NCBI GenBank assembly: GCA_022793195.1
Contig: JAAWCJ010000029.1
Location: forward strand, 1-64,000
Reading direction: 5' to 3'
Source: Lachnospiraceae bacterium
Lineage (GTDB): Bacteria; Bacillota; Clostridia; Lachnospirales; Lachnospiraceae
Length of the DNA stretch: 64,000 nucleotides
The notes below the pieces were generated by a model. That model ran no database searches. It saw only the letters and a list, made by a program, of their open reading frames with translations, and was not told the origin of the DNA. Within the stretch, counting starts at the first letter, position 1; each line of letters starts with the position of its first letter. Shown one piece after another: positions 7,587-16,580 of this stretch. The position numbers and the translations under genes are program-made.

Positions 7587-10034
7587 TTATGCTCTTACTC
7601 TCACCTTCAGGGCCCGGCTCTCCCTGTAAGGCCTAAACAACAGGTACAAAATCCCCGTCGTGAGAACCGCCGCAGCGGCCGTGCCGACTACATGGACGTT
7701 TCCGGTGAAAAAAAGGCCAAGCTGATACACAATAAACGCGATTACGTAGGCAAATACGCACTGGTATCCGATGGCAAACCAGGTCCACTTCGCGCTGTTC
7801 ATCTCCCGTTTGATTGCCCCGATGGCAGCGAAGCAGGGAGCGCAGAGCAGATTGAAAATCAAGAAGGAGTAAGCCGCCAGCGGCGTGAACGCCACGCGCA
7901 TATTGGCCCAGATCTGCCATCCGTTTTCCGCCACCTCCTCAAATCCTCCGAAAAGTACGCCGAAGGTGCCGACCACGTTCTCCTTTGCAATCAGGCCGGT
8001 GACGGACGCCACGGCGCCCTGCCAGTGACCCCAACCTAAAGGTGCAAAAATCCAGGCGATACCTTTTCCGATGACAGCCAGGATACTCTCATCCATCTCC
8101 ACTGCCCCGAATCCATTTTCACCAAATCCGTAAGAAGAAGTAAACCATACCAGGATGGTCGCCAGAAGGATAATGGTTCCCGCTTTCTTTATAAAGGACC
8201 ATCCTCTCTCCCACATGGAGCGGAGGATACTACCCACAGTGGGCATATGGTAAGCGGGAAGCTCCATGACGAAGGGCGCCGGATCTCCTGCAAACATCCT
8301 CGTTTTCTTTAATATGATACCGGAAATAATAATTGCCGCAATTCCGACAAAGTAAGCGCTGGGAGCTACCCACCACGCCCCGCCGAACATGGCGCCTGCA
8401 ATCAGGGCAATGATGGGGAGCTTCGCCCCGCAGGGGATAAAGGTGGTAGTCATGATGGTCATCTTCCTGTCACGGTCGTTCTCAATGGTCCTGGAAGCCA
8501 TGATTCCGGGAACGCCGCAGCCCACCCCTACCAGCATAGGAATAAAGGATTTCCCCGAAAGGCCGAATTTCCGGAAAATCCGGTCCATGATAAAAGCGAT
8601 ACGGGCCATATAGCCGCAGCTTTCCAGGAACGCTAAGAACAGGAACAGCACAAGCATCTGGGGCACAAAGCCTAACACCGCCCCCACACCGGCCACGATG
8701 CCGTCGAGAATCAGGTCGTGGAGCCATCCGGCGCAGCCCACAACTTCCAGCCCGTTTTCAATGATACCTGGAATTCCGGGAACCCATATCCCGTAACTTG
8801 CCGGATCCGGTTCTTCCAGCTCTGCCGCCGCCAGATAGCTGTCATAGGTGACTGGAATCTCCTCTTCCACATTTCCTTCATCGTCATAGAGATATGCCGT
8901 GGTGGTGATGTTTTTCGCTAAAATTTCATCCAATACGGTTTCCTCATCGGAAGAGAGGGCTTCATCAACGGCTCCCGCTTCTTTTGCAGCATCTAAAAAT
9001 GCTTCTTTTACGGCAGCAGGGACAACATACTCTTCGGCAGCTTCCTCATACTCGCCGCGCCCCATACCAAACAGATACCATCCGTCGCCGAACACACCAT
9101 CATTGGCCCAGTCGGTGGCAATGGTGCCCACAGTACTCACTGAAATATAATAGACAATAAACATAACAAGGGCAAAGATCGGAAGAGCCAGGAAACGATT
9201 TGTCACCACTCTATCAATTTTATCTGAAACGGATAACTGTCCCGCTCCCTTTTTCTTATAGCATCCTCTGATAATAGAAGCGATATAAACGTAACGCTCG
9301 TTGGTGATAATGCTTTCCGCATCGTCGTCCAGCTCTTTCTCCGCAGCCTGGATATCTTCTTCGATGTGAGCCAGCGTTTCCTTATCCAACTGAAGTTTAT
9401 CCAGCGCTTTGCTATCCCGCTCAAAAATCTTGATGGCATACCAGCGCTGCTGTTCCTCCGGCATGTTATGTACCGCAGCCTCTTCAATGTGGGCCAGGGC
9501 ATGTTCCACCACACCAGAAAAGCTGTGGGCCGGTAACGTCTTCGACTCTTTGGCCGCCTTTACCGCAGCTTCCGCAGCCTCCATGGTTCCCGTCCCTTTC
9601 AGGGCGGAAATCTCCACCACTTTGCAACCCAACTGCCTGGAAAGCTCTGCCGTGTCAATTTTATCCCCGTTTTTTTGTACCACGTCCATCATATTGATGG
9701 CCACCACAACAGGAATCCCAAGCTCTACAAGCTGAGTGGTCAGGTAAAGGTTTCTCTCCAGGTTTGTACCGTCAACAATATTTAAAATCGCATCGGGCCG
9801 TTCTCCCACCAGGTAATTTCTGGCCACCACTTCTTCCAGTGTATATGGGGAAAGGGAATAAATACCGGGAAGGTCCATAATTTTCACGTCATCATGCCTT
9901 TTTAGCCTTCCCTCCTTTTTCTCCACAGTGACTCCCGGCCAGTTTCCCACAAACTGATTGGAACCGGTCAGCGCATTGAATAATGTCGTCTTTCCGCTGT
10001 TGGGATTACCCGCAAGGGCAATTTTCATACTCAT
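7587..10034 (-). CDS. feoB: Ferrous iron transporter FeoB
   Basis: An 815-residue inner-membrane Fe(II) transporter, full length for the family. The N-terminal GTPase has G1 GNPNSGKTT (residues 9-17), G3 DLPG and G4 NMMD. A helical spacer follows, then a membrane domain starting near residue 285 with two Gate regions. An acidic Ala/Glu-rich insert (EEAAEEYVVP...) lies between early membrane helices. It follows two feoA genes in the same direction, the usual Feo operon order. Expression is probably iron-repressed through DtxR-like boxes upstream. Confidence 0.97.
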   Translation of the reverse strand: MSMKIALAGNPNSGKTTLFNALTGSNQFVGNWPGVTVEKKEGRLKRHDDVKIMDLPGIYSLSPYTLEEVVARNYLVGERPDAILNIVDGTNLERNLYLTTQLVELGIPVVVAINMMDVVQKNGDKIDTAELSRQLGCKVVEISALKGTGTMEAAEAAVKAAKESKTLPAHSFSGVVEHALAHIEEAAVHNMPEEQQRWYAIKIFERDSKALDKLQLDKETLAHIEEDIQAAEKELDDDAESIITNERYVYIASIIRGCYKKKGAGQLSVSDKIDRVVTNRFLALPIFALVMFIVYYISVSTVGTIATDWANDGVFGDGWYLFGMGRGEYEEAAEEYVVPAAVKEAFLDAAKEAGAVDEALSSDEETVLDEILAKNITTTAYLYDDEGNVEEEIPVTYDSYLAAAELEEPDPASYGIWVPGIPGIIENGLEVVGCAGWLHDLILDGIVAGVGAVLGFVPQMLVLFLFLAFLESCGYMARIAFIMDRIFRKFGLSGKSFIPMLVGVGCGVPGIMASRTIENDRDRKMTIMTTTFIPCGAKLPIIALIAGAMFGGAWWVAPSAYFVGIAAIIISGIILKKTRMFAGDPAPFVMELPAYHMPTVGSILRSMWERGWSFIKKAGTIILLATILVWFTSSYGFGENGFGAVEMDESILAVIGKGIAWIFAPLGWGHWQGAVASVTGLIAKENVVGTFGVLFGGFEEVAENGWQIWANMRVAFTPLAAYSFLIFNLLCAPCFAAIGAIKREMNSAKWTWFAIGYQCVFAYVIAFIVYQLGLFFTGNVHVVGTAAAAVLTTGILYLLFRPYRESRALKVRVRA

Positions 10035-10057
10035 AGCTTTTTATCCTTTCCATATTA

Positions 10058-10072
10058 TTAGTCTTTGCTAAC
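10058..10072. promoter_or_regulatory. Possible third DtxR-like box before feoB
   Basis: TTAGTCTTTGCTAAC resembles the two boxes upstream of feoA but is a weaker palindrome. It lies between feoA and feoB and may be incidental. Confidence 0.3.
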
Positions 10073-10102
10073 TTAAGCCTCAAAAAATAAACGCTGCCAT
10101 AC

Positions 10103-10327
10103 TTACTGACTGACCTCAATCATCTCTGCATCCGCTTTTCTTAAGGAAAGTTCATATCCCCTCACCGTCACCTCCACCGGATCTCCAAAAGGAGCCACTT
10201 TTCTCACGTAAATGTCCACGCCCCGCGTGATTCCCATGTCCATGATCCTGCGTTTTACCGCGCCTTCCCCATGGAGCTTCACTACTGTTACCGTATCACC
10301 GATTTTCGCCTGTTTCAATGTCTTCAT
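10103..10327 (-). CDS. feoA: FeoA-type SH3-like protein (second copy)
   Basis: I choose the ATG reading MKTLKQAKIG (10327), directly behind TCAGGAGGATATGGT, over the longer track start. The 74-residue product shows the FeoA pattern: G-D-T-V-T-V, then RRIMDMGITRGVDIYV, APFGDPVEV and an ending ELSLRKADAEMI. FeoA is a small cytosolic SH3-like protein thought to modulate FeoB. It lies between the other feoA and feoB, about 70 bases before feoB, and is presumably co-transcribed with both. Confidence 0.93.
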   Translation of the reverse strand: MKTLKQAKIGDTVTVVKLHGEGAVKRRIMDMGITRGVDIYVRKVAPFGDPVEVTVRGYELSLRKADAEMIEVSQ

Positions 10328-10374
10328 ACCATATCCTCCTGAATTCCATGGCAACACCTGACTTTCTCGCTGCC

Positions 10375-10602
10375 TTATCCGATACCGGTCTCTACCATAA
10401 TCTTCCCTGCCATCTCTTTGCTGACGGCCACCCTTGATTCTTTCACATTCACAATCAGATTTCCTCCCATGGTGGAAATAACTGTAACCGTACTTCCTGA
10501 TACAAAGCCCAGATTCTCCAGATGGGCCCGGATCTCCGGTTTCCCTCCCACCTTCCGAATCATGTTTTCCTCTCCGATTCCTGCCAGTGTAAGCGGCATC
10601 AT
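10375..10602 (-). CDS. feoA: FeoA-type SH3-like protein (first copy)
   Basis: The first gene of the Feo operon, about 75 residues. The preferred start is the ATG reading MMPLTLAGIG, six bases after AAAGGGG; the track start at 10608 abuts that site. Motifs fit FeoA: HLENLGFVSGSTVTVIS, GGNLIVNVKESRVAVSKEMA. Tandem feoA genes before feoB are common in Clostridia. Its promoter region carries two palindromes typical of DtxR/IdeR-type metal repressors. Confidence 0.93.
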   Translation of the reverse strand: MMPLTLAGIGEENMIRKVGGKPEIRAHLENLGFVSGSTVTVISTMGGNLIVNVKESRVAVSKEMAGKIMVETGIG

Positions 10603-10650
10603 ATCCATCCCCCTTTCCAGTAAGTGTCTACTAACACATATTTCAAAATT

Positions 10651-10706
10651 TTAGTTAGACTTATCTAACCAAAATATATGTTAGCACTCCCTAACTTATT
10701 TGTCAA
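10651..10706 (-). promoter_or_regulatory. feo promoter with two DtxR-like iron boxes
   Basis: On the minus strand TTGACA (10701-10706) and TAACAT (10678-10683) are 17 bases apart. One palindrome, GTTAGnnnnnnCTAAC, fills the spacer (10680-10695). A second, TTAGTTAGACTTATCTAAC (10651-10669), lies just downstream of the -10. Both resemble the 19-bp DtxR/IdeR consensus, so a metal-loaded repressor here would block transcription. Confidence 0.7.
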
Positions 10707-10812
10707 TTACTTTTTTCCACTTTTTTGTAATCCTTTTTTGTCCACAGTATCCTTCAGTAAACCGCACAGATTAAATTCCTTCGCATACCATGAATATAAA
10801 GGAGATGAATCC

Positions 10813-11382
10813 ATGGGAAAAAATGACATGTTCTGTTTTAATACAAAAGAATATCTGAATACCTTTTACTGTATCCTGGACCAGATGATACAGGAGATGA
10901 CAACGGCAAACCTGACAGAGAGCATTTCCAATAATTTTATTGTCCAGATGATTCCCCATCATCAGGCAGCCATCCAAATGTCAAAAAATCTTTTAAAATA
11001 CAGTGAATTTTGCCCTCTGAAGACCATTGCTTCCCAAATCATTGAAGAACAGACAAAAGGCATTGCTGAAATGGAATCCCTGTTAAAATCCTGTTCATGC
11101 CTCATCAACTGTGACAAGGATCTCTGCCTTTACGACCGCAGGGTCTGTCAGATCATGGAAGTGATGTTCACCGATATGGAATACGCCCGTGCTACGGATT
11201 CCATTGATGCAAATTTTATAATGGAAATGATTCCCCATCATCTGGGAGCCATCTCCATGGCAGAAAATGCCCTTCACTATGAAGTCTGCGACGGACTCAT
11301 CCCCATCCTGGAATCCATCATCAGCTCCCAAAGGCAGGGCGTACGCCAGATGCAGTGCCTGCTGCGGAGACTGGGTTATTAG
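10813..11382 (+). CDS. Tandem DUF305 (ferritin-like) protein
   Basis: The start is the ATG reading MGKNDMFCFN (10813) behind AAAGGAGATGAATCC; the longer track start crosses the promoter region. The 189-residue protein has two copies of the DUF305 signature, MIPHHQAAIQM and MIPHHLGAISM, about 95 residues apart. There is no signal peptide, so it is probably cytosolic. DUF305 proteins form four-helix, ferritin-like bundles and some bind metals through these His and Met residues. It is divergent from feoA and may share the iron-responsive region. Confidence 0.88.
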   Translation: MGKNDMFCFNTKEYLNTFYCILDQMIQEMTTANLTESISNNFIVQMIPHHQAAIQMSKNLLKYSEFCPLKTIASQIIEEQTKGIAEMESLLKSCSCLINCDKDLCLYDRRVCQIMEVMFTDMEYARATDSIDANFIMEMIPHHLGAISMAENALHYEVCDGLIPILESIISSQRQGVRQMQCLLRRLGY

Positions 11383-11395
11383 CGTAAAAATCAAA

Positions 11396-11832
11396 GATTC
11401 GGGAACGACATGATATAAATTCTGTCTATTCCCCGCCAAATTGCATGGCAGGTTCGCTTTCTGCGCTGGTGACGTGAATATTGAATCCCTAAATGTTCTG
11501 AATCTTTAAGCAGCACAACAACTGGCAACCGGCTTATGACCCGCCGTCCGTGGCGGCATAAAACCTTTTGTCGTATAGGGACTTCGTTCCCCATACGCCA
11601 AAAGCCCTCCGGAGGAAGCGCAGTTCGCGGGAAGGAAATTAGCCTTTCAGGCACCGCTCACGCGCGGTGATTGCGCAAGGCGCAATCTTTTTTAGACGTC
11701 CTGTCCGGAAATTGCCGGGATATTCTACAGAACATTAAGGGCTTCTAATATTCCCGTCAATGCGCAATACACGAAACCTGCCATGCAATTTGGCGGGGAC
11801 AGACAGAATTTATGTCATGCCGTCCCCGAATC
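11396..11832. repeat. Long inverted-repeat element, family II, copy 1
   Basis: About 437 bases filling the gap between two convergent genes. The ends are roughly 60-base imperfect inverted repeats (GATTCGGGAACGACATGATA... against ...GTCATGCCGTCCCCGAATC). The interior holds the hairpin TCGTATAGGGACTTCGTTCC/CCATACG and the string TTAGACGTCCTGTCCGG. Reverse-complemented, it is homologous to the element at 24515-24950. It has no convincing coding capacity. Confidence 0.85.
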
Positions 11833-11837
11833 CTTAT

Positions 11838-13066
11838 TTATTTTTTCGCATTAAACACTTCCCGGTCAAGTTCATTGACATTTGCCGCAATGGTAACCAT
11901 GCCCACCGTATCGCTCGTGACATTCAACATGGTTCCCACAAAATCAATGAGGACATAAATCCCCGCAATGATGGCCACCATCTGAGCATCCGGAAGCCCC
12001 ATAGTATTCAGGCAGATGGTGCACATCATAATACCGCCGCCGGGGATTCCCGCCGCTCCGGCCGACATCACCACGCACAGGATAATCGTAAAGATAATCT
12101 GAAGCGGCTCAAGTGGACATTGAAGGCATATGCCGCAAACAGTACATAACAAGTATACTCCACCGCTGCGCCGTCCATATTGATGGTGGCAGCCGGGGCA
12201 GTCACCAGGTTCACAATATCATCCGGCACCCCGCATCTCTCTTTTGCCGTCTTCATGGTGACAGGGAGCGTACCCACGCTGGAACAGGTGGAGGCTGCCA
12301 TCACCATAGTGGGAAATGCATTTTTGTAAAACTGGATGGGGCTGACCTTGGCAAATACTTTCAGCACAATCGGGATAAACAGGACCAAAAATGCCAGAAG
12401 CCCAGCATAGTAAGCGCCCAGCATCTTTGCGACGCCTGACACCACCTCCAGTTTTGTGGTGCCGATCATGTTGGCGATCAGGGCAAACACGCCGATGGGC
12501 GCCAGGCGGATCACAAACCCCACCATCTTTGTCATGACGTCATTGACGCCCACCAGAATTTTAAAGAGCGCTGCTCCTGTTTCTGTCTTTCGGACAGATG
12601 CCAGCACTGCCCCAAACGCGACGGCAAAAATAATGATCTGAATCAGGGAGCCGTTGCTGAAGGAGGCGAATACATTGTCGGGAATCCATTCCACAAAAGA
12701 CTGTACCACATCCACTGAGGCCGTTTCCGTCACGGCATCGCCCAGGTTCACGCCCTGCCCTGCTTTTGTCACAACCATGGCGATCACTCCGAAAATCGCC
12801 GCGCAGGTGGAACTGATAAAGGTGTACCCCAGAAAAGACAGACCGATTTTCTTTAACCGCGCAATATCCATCACATTGGCGACGCCGGTGATGATACTGA
12901 CAAGAATCAGGGGATACACGCACATTTTCAGAAGCCGCATGAAAATGCTCCCGATAAAACTGATATACGACGCTTTTTCTCCCAGCAGGAAACCCGCCCC
13001 GATACCGAACAGCATCGCGATCAGAAGCTGAACCGGCAGGCTTAATTTTTTCTTTTCACTACTCAT
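11838..13066 (-). pseudogene. Dicarboxylate/amino acid:cation symporter (DAACS family), frameshifted
   Basis: Two overlapping frames together make one roughly 410-residue DAACS/GltP-type symporter. The first, from MSSEKKKLSLPVQL at 13066 (behind GAGGAGGGAATGGGA), carries the N-terminal helices and the TLP/NMDG region (STCSSVGTLPVTM, PAATINMDGAA). It leaves frame after FNVHL. The second resumes with EPLQIIFTIILCVVMSAGAAGIPGGG and ends normally. One missing base near 12110 explains this. It lies 3' of the aminotransferase in the GntR-controlled operon. The defect could be real or a sequencing error; if real, the protein would lose its last helices. Confidence 0.85.
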
Positions 13067-13079
13067 TCCCATTCCCTCC

Positions 13080-14222
13080 TCATTGCAAATTGTAAAAATG
13101 AACCAGTCTCTTAATCCCTTCCTGCAGATCCTCTCCCTTTGAAGCCAGAGAAATCCGCAGCCATCCCTCCCCGTTTTCGCCGAAAGTCTGCCCCGGCGCC
13201 ACCGCAACCTTCTCTTTCAGCAGCAGTTTTTCCGCAAACTCAGTGGAATCCTTCCCCTCTATGCCAACCCACATATAAAATGCGCCTCCAGGCAGAAAAT
13301 ATGAAATTCCGGCTTCTGCAAACAGAGCCGCAGCCAGATCCCGGTTATCCTGATAAGTCCTTCGCATCTCCTCCACACATTTCTGGGGTCCCCGGATCGC
13401 AGCCACGCCCGCCATCTGGTTGGCCCCCGGCACAGAAGAAATATATGCCTCCTGAAGTTTCATCATTGTCTGGATAATTCCTGAATCCGCCAGGAGATAC
13501 CCAATCCTCCATCCGGTCATCGCATAAGTTTTTGAGAGGGTATGCGCGGCAATCACCTTTTTTTCCGTGTCCATGGCATAAGGCGTCACCATATCCGTGT
13601 CGTAGACGATTCTCTCATAAGCCTCGTCGCTGAGCAGGTAAAGGTCATGCCGCCCGGCAAATTCCAGCAGTTCCCTCATCACTTTTTCCGGGAACACCAC
13701 GCCCAGCGGATTCGACGGGGAATTGACCACCAGAAGCTTTGTCCTTTCTGTAACCAGTTTTTCCAGCTCCTCTGTCACCGGATAAAACCGGTTTTCTGCC
13801 CGCAGGGAATAGGGCACCGGCTTTACGTTTGCAATCGTCGCCATCATCCTGTAATTGGGCCACGCCGGATCCGGAATCAATACTTCATCCCCCGGCTCGC
13901 AAAAGGCGCGGAAGGCACAGTTGATCACCTCCACTCCCCCGATTCCCACCAGTACGTTTTCCGGTTCCACTCTGACTCCCAGTTCTTTTGTCCTGCTCTC
14001 CGCGATGGCTTCCCGCAGCTCTCTCATCCCCGCGTTTGGGGTATACTTTGTATAACCTGCCCGCAGCGCCGCGCAGCCCGCCTCCACAATATGTTCCGGG
14101 GTTGCAAACAGCGGCTCCCCCACCTCCAGATGGATTACCCCATCCATGGTCTGCGCCAGCTCCATGATCTTGCGGATTCCTGACCTCGGGGCTCTCAGCA
14201 CAGATTGTGATAACTCAGCCAT
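13080..14222 (-). CDS. PLP-dependent aminotransferase, class I/II
   Basis: A 380-residue fold-type I aminotransferase of normal length. SLR-type substrate and PLP motifs are visible: NSPSNPLG (cofactor Asn), LLSDEAYERIVYD (Asp and Tyr), and SKTYAMTGWRIGYL with the Schiff-base Lys. The C-terminal Arg that binds the substrate carboxylate lies in GWLRISLA. Together with the upstream aldolase and kinase it suggests interconversion of an amino acid and a 2-oxo acid, but the substrate cannot be read from sequence. The start follows AAAGGAGGCGGTAAGAG. Confidence 0.9.
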   Translation of the reverse strand: MAELSQSVLRAPRSGIRKIMELAQTMDGVIHLEVGEPLFATPEHIVEAGCAALRAGYTKYTPNAGMRELREAIAESRTKELGVRVEPENVLVGIGGVEVINCAFRAFCEPGDEVLIPDPAWPNYRMMATIANVKPVPYSLRAENRFYPVTEELEKLVTERTKLLVVNSPSNPLGVVFPEKVMRELLEFAGRHDLYLLSDEAYERIVYDTDMVTPYAMDTEKKVIAAHTLSKTYAMTGWRIGYLLADSGIIQTMMKLQEAYISSVPGANQMAGVAAIRGPQKCVEEMRRTYQDNRDLAAALFAEAGISYFLPGGAFYMWVGIEGKDSTEFAEKLLLKEKVAVAPGQTFGENGEGWLRISLASKGEDLQEGIKRLVHFYNLQ

Positions 14223-14241
14223 CTCTTACCGCCTCCTTTCT

Positions 14242-15048
14242 CTATTTTTTACTACAATTACCGCCAATGCCATCCTCAGTCTCTTTACAGATTGAGTCAA
14301 AATCCTCCGTCCTGTTTCTGGCCCCTTTCAGCAGAAGATCCAGCTCGCTTCCATAAGAATAGAGGTTAAGCCCCTGATTCAGGGAATACCGCAAAAGCTC
14401 CTTGTTTCCTGTGATGATACCGGAAGCCTTGTTGTGCTTCCTGCTCTCCTTTGCCAGTTTTTTCACTGCCTGACGGATTTCCTCCCCATTGACCTTTCCC
14501 GGCATCCCATAATCTCCGGCCAGGTCGTTGGGCCCGATCAGGACGCCGTCTATCCCTTCCAGCGCCACTATCTCTTCCATATTCTCCACCGCCGTTTTCG
14601 TCTCTGCCTGGACAAACAGCCCCACACGCTCATTGGCCTGTTTCAAATATTCCCACAGGGGCGGGGGATTATAGTCGGTATGCGCCCTTGTCGTCGAAAT
14701 TCCCCGTTTTCCTATGGGGGTATACTTGGCATATTCCACCGCTTCTCTCGCCTGCATAACAGTATTCACCATGGGAACCAGGATCCCGTCCGCGCCCATA
14801 TCCAGAATCTTTGTGATATATTCCCGCGTCACCCCCGGAACCCGGACGATAAAAGGCATCCCATAGCCGTTCGCCACGGCTGCCATGGCCGCCAGTTCGC
14901 CAAATCCAAAATACCCATGTTCATCATCTGCAATGACAAATTGAAACCCTCCCTGGCGGAGTACTCTGATCAGATTGGGATTTTGGAATTCAGACACCAT
15001 AATTCCCAGCTTCCTCCCGGTCCCGCCGATCGTCTCCTTGCTCTTCAT
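14242..15048 (-). CDS. HpcH/HpaI-family aldolase
   Basis: A 268-residue class II, metal-dependent aldolase of the HpcH/HpaI family, which makes or splits 4-hydroxy-2-oxo acids to pyruvate plus an aldehyde. Visible motifs are FVIADDEHGYFGF, the loop PFIVRVPG with the catalytic Arg, GADGILVPMVNT, and metal-binding Glu and Asp in VQAETKTAVEN and LIGPNDLAGDYG. Its start overlaps the kinase stop (ATGA), so the two are translationally coupled. With the aminotransferase it may process a sugar-derived or amino-acid-derived oxo acid. Confidence 0.9.
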   Translation of the reverse strand: MKSKETIGGTGRKLGIMVSEFQNPNLIRVLRQGGFQFVIADDEHGYFGFGELAAMAAVANGYGMPFIVRVPGVTREYITKILDMGADGILVPMVNTVMQAREAVEYAKYTPIGKRGISTTRAHTDYNPPPLWEYLKQANERVGLFVQAETKTAVENMEEIVALEGIDGVLIGPNDLAGDYGMPGKVNGEEIRQAVKKLAKESRKHNKASGIITGNKELLRYSLNQGLNLYSYGSELDLLLKGARNRTEDFDSICKETEDGIGGNCSKK

Positions 15049-16427
15049 AAGTCTCCCCCTCTCTCCAGCCGCAGTGTTCCATATCCAGTATCTTTCAGGG
15101 CAATCCCCGGCTCCGCCAGACAGCAGGCTATGCGGAATAAACCGTAAAACACTTCATCCTTCCCCCCGGAAAAGCGGCAGGGCTTCCCTGTTTTCCCGCG
15201 AATGATTTCACACAATACAGGAGTATTCCAAAGTACCCCTCCGGCAAATACAATCCCCTTCACCTGCGAAGCCGCCGTCGTCTCCCGTATCGTCTTCCAG
15301 TATGTATCCGCCATATTTTCATAAACAGCATACGCTGCCTGTGCAATATGGAGATTCTCCCCTGTAATCCCGGTAATACTTCCTCCCCTGTCCCAGCCTG
15401 GAAGCGGGTAAAAACGGATATCCGCCGCCAGCCCATCGCTCTTTCCGTATCCCATCTGCCCCGCCAGGGCCATCTTTTCCAGAATCCGAAGGTTTGAATA
15501 AGTTTCTCCGGTGATATATTCCACTGTCTCCTGAATAAACTGTGCGATCACCTCCAGATTCCGGCCTGAGGGCATGTTGGAAACCGTGAGATAACAGGTG
15601 TTTTCAAAATAGGGCCGTATCTCTCCCGCCGGCGCCCATCTCCTGCCCTCCGTATCCCCCATAAAGATAATCTGTGCGGCTGTCGCCGCGTTTATAATGA
15701 CATCGCCGCAATCCGCGCCGCATCCCAGGACGCTGACCTGCTGGTCCCCATAGTCGGGAAAGACCTTGATCTCCTTCCCCTGACAGAAAAAACTTCCGCA
15801 CACCTGTGTGTCCTCACGGGCAATCTCCGGAAAACGCATCCTGTCAAAGGATAATTTTCTTAACAGTTCCGGATCCCAATCCTTTGTCTCCAGATCCACT
15901 AACCCCCAGGGGGCGGCGTTGGTAATATGGCAGCAGTTTCTGCCTGTCAGCCGATGAATCAGGTAAGAACCCAGTGTAAAAATCTCTTCTTCCCTCCCCT
16001 GGTTTCCCTCGCCTAAAATCGCGTATAAGTTGCACAGCCCCAGGGAGGGTTTCAGATAAACCCCTGTCCGGCGTATATCCTCCCTGGAAATCTTTTCTTT
16101 CAATTCATCCAGATAAGAAATTCCGTCAGGATTTTTTTTCAGGCAGCTGGTATCCTGCCAGGATACATAAGTATCCCCCAGCACAAAGCCATGCATCTGT
16201 GTGGAAAAAATAATTCCCTCCACTGTGTATCCCATCCCCATGGCCTCCTCGAGCAGTCCTGATACCAGCTCATAGTATTTTTCCGCCGGAATCCGACAGG
16301 AATGAGGTTCCCTCTCCCTCCCTGGTCCCGGTGACTCCCGCCTGCCCAAAACATATCCTTTCTGTCTCCCCACATCCAGGACAACCGACTTCACTGAAGT
16401 ACTTCCTATGTCGATACCCAGGTACAT
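15045..16427 (-). CDS. FGGY-family carbohydrate kinase
   Basis: The start is the ATG reading MYLGIDIGSTSVKSVVLD (16427) behind AAAGGAGGAC; the track start lies upstream of that site. The 460-residue ASKHA kinase has the N-terminal phosphate loop IDIGSTS, the catalytic Asp in PDYGDQQ, and a C-terminal adenosine loop GIVFAGGVLWNTP. This places it in the FGGY fold near xylulokinase/sedoheptulokinase-like members. It is the first gene of the operon and follows a region with a TAGGACAA site shared with the divergently read gntR promoter. The sugar is unknown. Confidence 0.88.
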   Translation of the reverse strand: MYLGIDIGSTSVKSVVLDVGRQKGYVLGRRESPGPGREREPHSCRIPAEKYYELVSGLLEEAMGMGYTVEGIIFSTQMHGFVLGDTYVSWQDTSCLKKNPDGISYLDELKEKISREDIRRTGVYLKPSLGLCNLYAILGEGNQGREEEIFTLGSYLIHRLTGRNCCHITNAAPWGLVDLETKDWDPELLRKLSFDRMRFPEIAREDTQVCGSFFCQGKEIKVFPDYGDQQVSVLGCGADCGDVIINAATAAQIIFMGDTEGRRWAPAGEIRPYFENTCYLTVSNMPSGRNLEVIAQFIQETVEYITGETYSNLRILEKMALAGQMGYGKSDGLAADIRFYPLPGWDRGGSITGITGENLHIAQAAYAVYENMADTYWKTIRETTAASQVKGIVFAGGVLWNTPVLCEIIRGKTGKPCRFSGGKDEVFYGLFRIACCLAEPGIALKDTGYGTLRLERGGDL

Positions 16428-16439
16428 TTTTGTCCTCCT

Positions 16440-16520
16440 TTTCATATTATTGTAGGACAAATATTATATTATATCAACATATTTATTTTTTGTTGTATGT
16501 TTTTCCAAAAAATATACAAC
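16440..16520 (-). promoter_or_regulatory. Promoter/operator region of the kinase operon
   Basis: An AT-rich stretch with TATAAT-like hexamers on the minus strand, a TTGTCCTA/TAGGACAA half-site at 16452-16460 matching those at the gntR promoter, and an inverted pair TTGTTGTATG...ATACAACAA. The pattern suggests repression by the neighbouring GntR protein. I cannot fix the -35. Confidence 0.5.
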
Positions 16521-16556
16521 AAAAAAACTATGCAGGCCTTCCTGCATAGTTTTTTA
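16521..16556 (-). terminator. Rho-independent terminator after gntR-type gene
   Basis: ACTATGCAGG/CCTGCATAGT forms a ten-base-pair stem flanked by A-runs and T-runs, so it could work in both directions. It ends the GntR gene transcript. Confidence 0.85.
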
Positions 16557-16580
16557 CTGTTTCTTATTCTCTTTTCCCTT

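Noticed and set aside
11396-11832. Family II element as a group II intron or IS remnant
   Set aside because: No intron boundary motif, no domain V-like hairpin that I can identify, and no transposase fragment on either strand.
13542-14183. Plus-strand ORF of 213 residues
   Set aside because: Lies wholly antisense to the aminotransferase with intact PLP motifs; composition (His/Arg-rich) is typical of a shadow frame.
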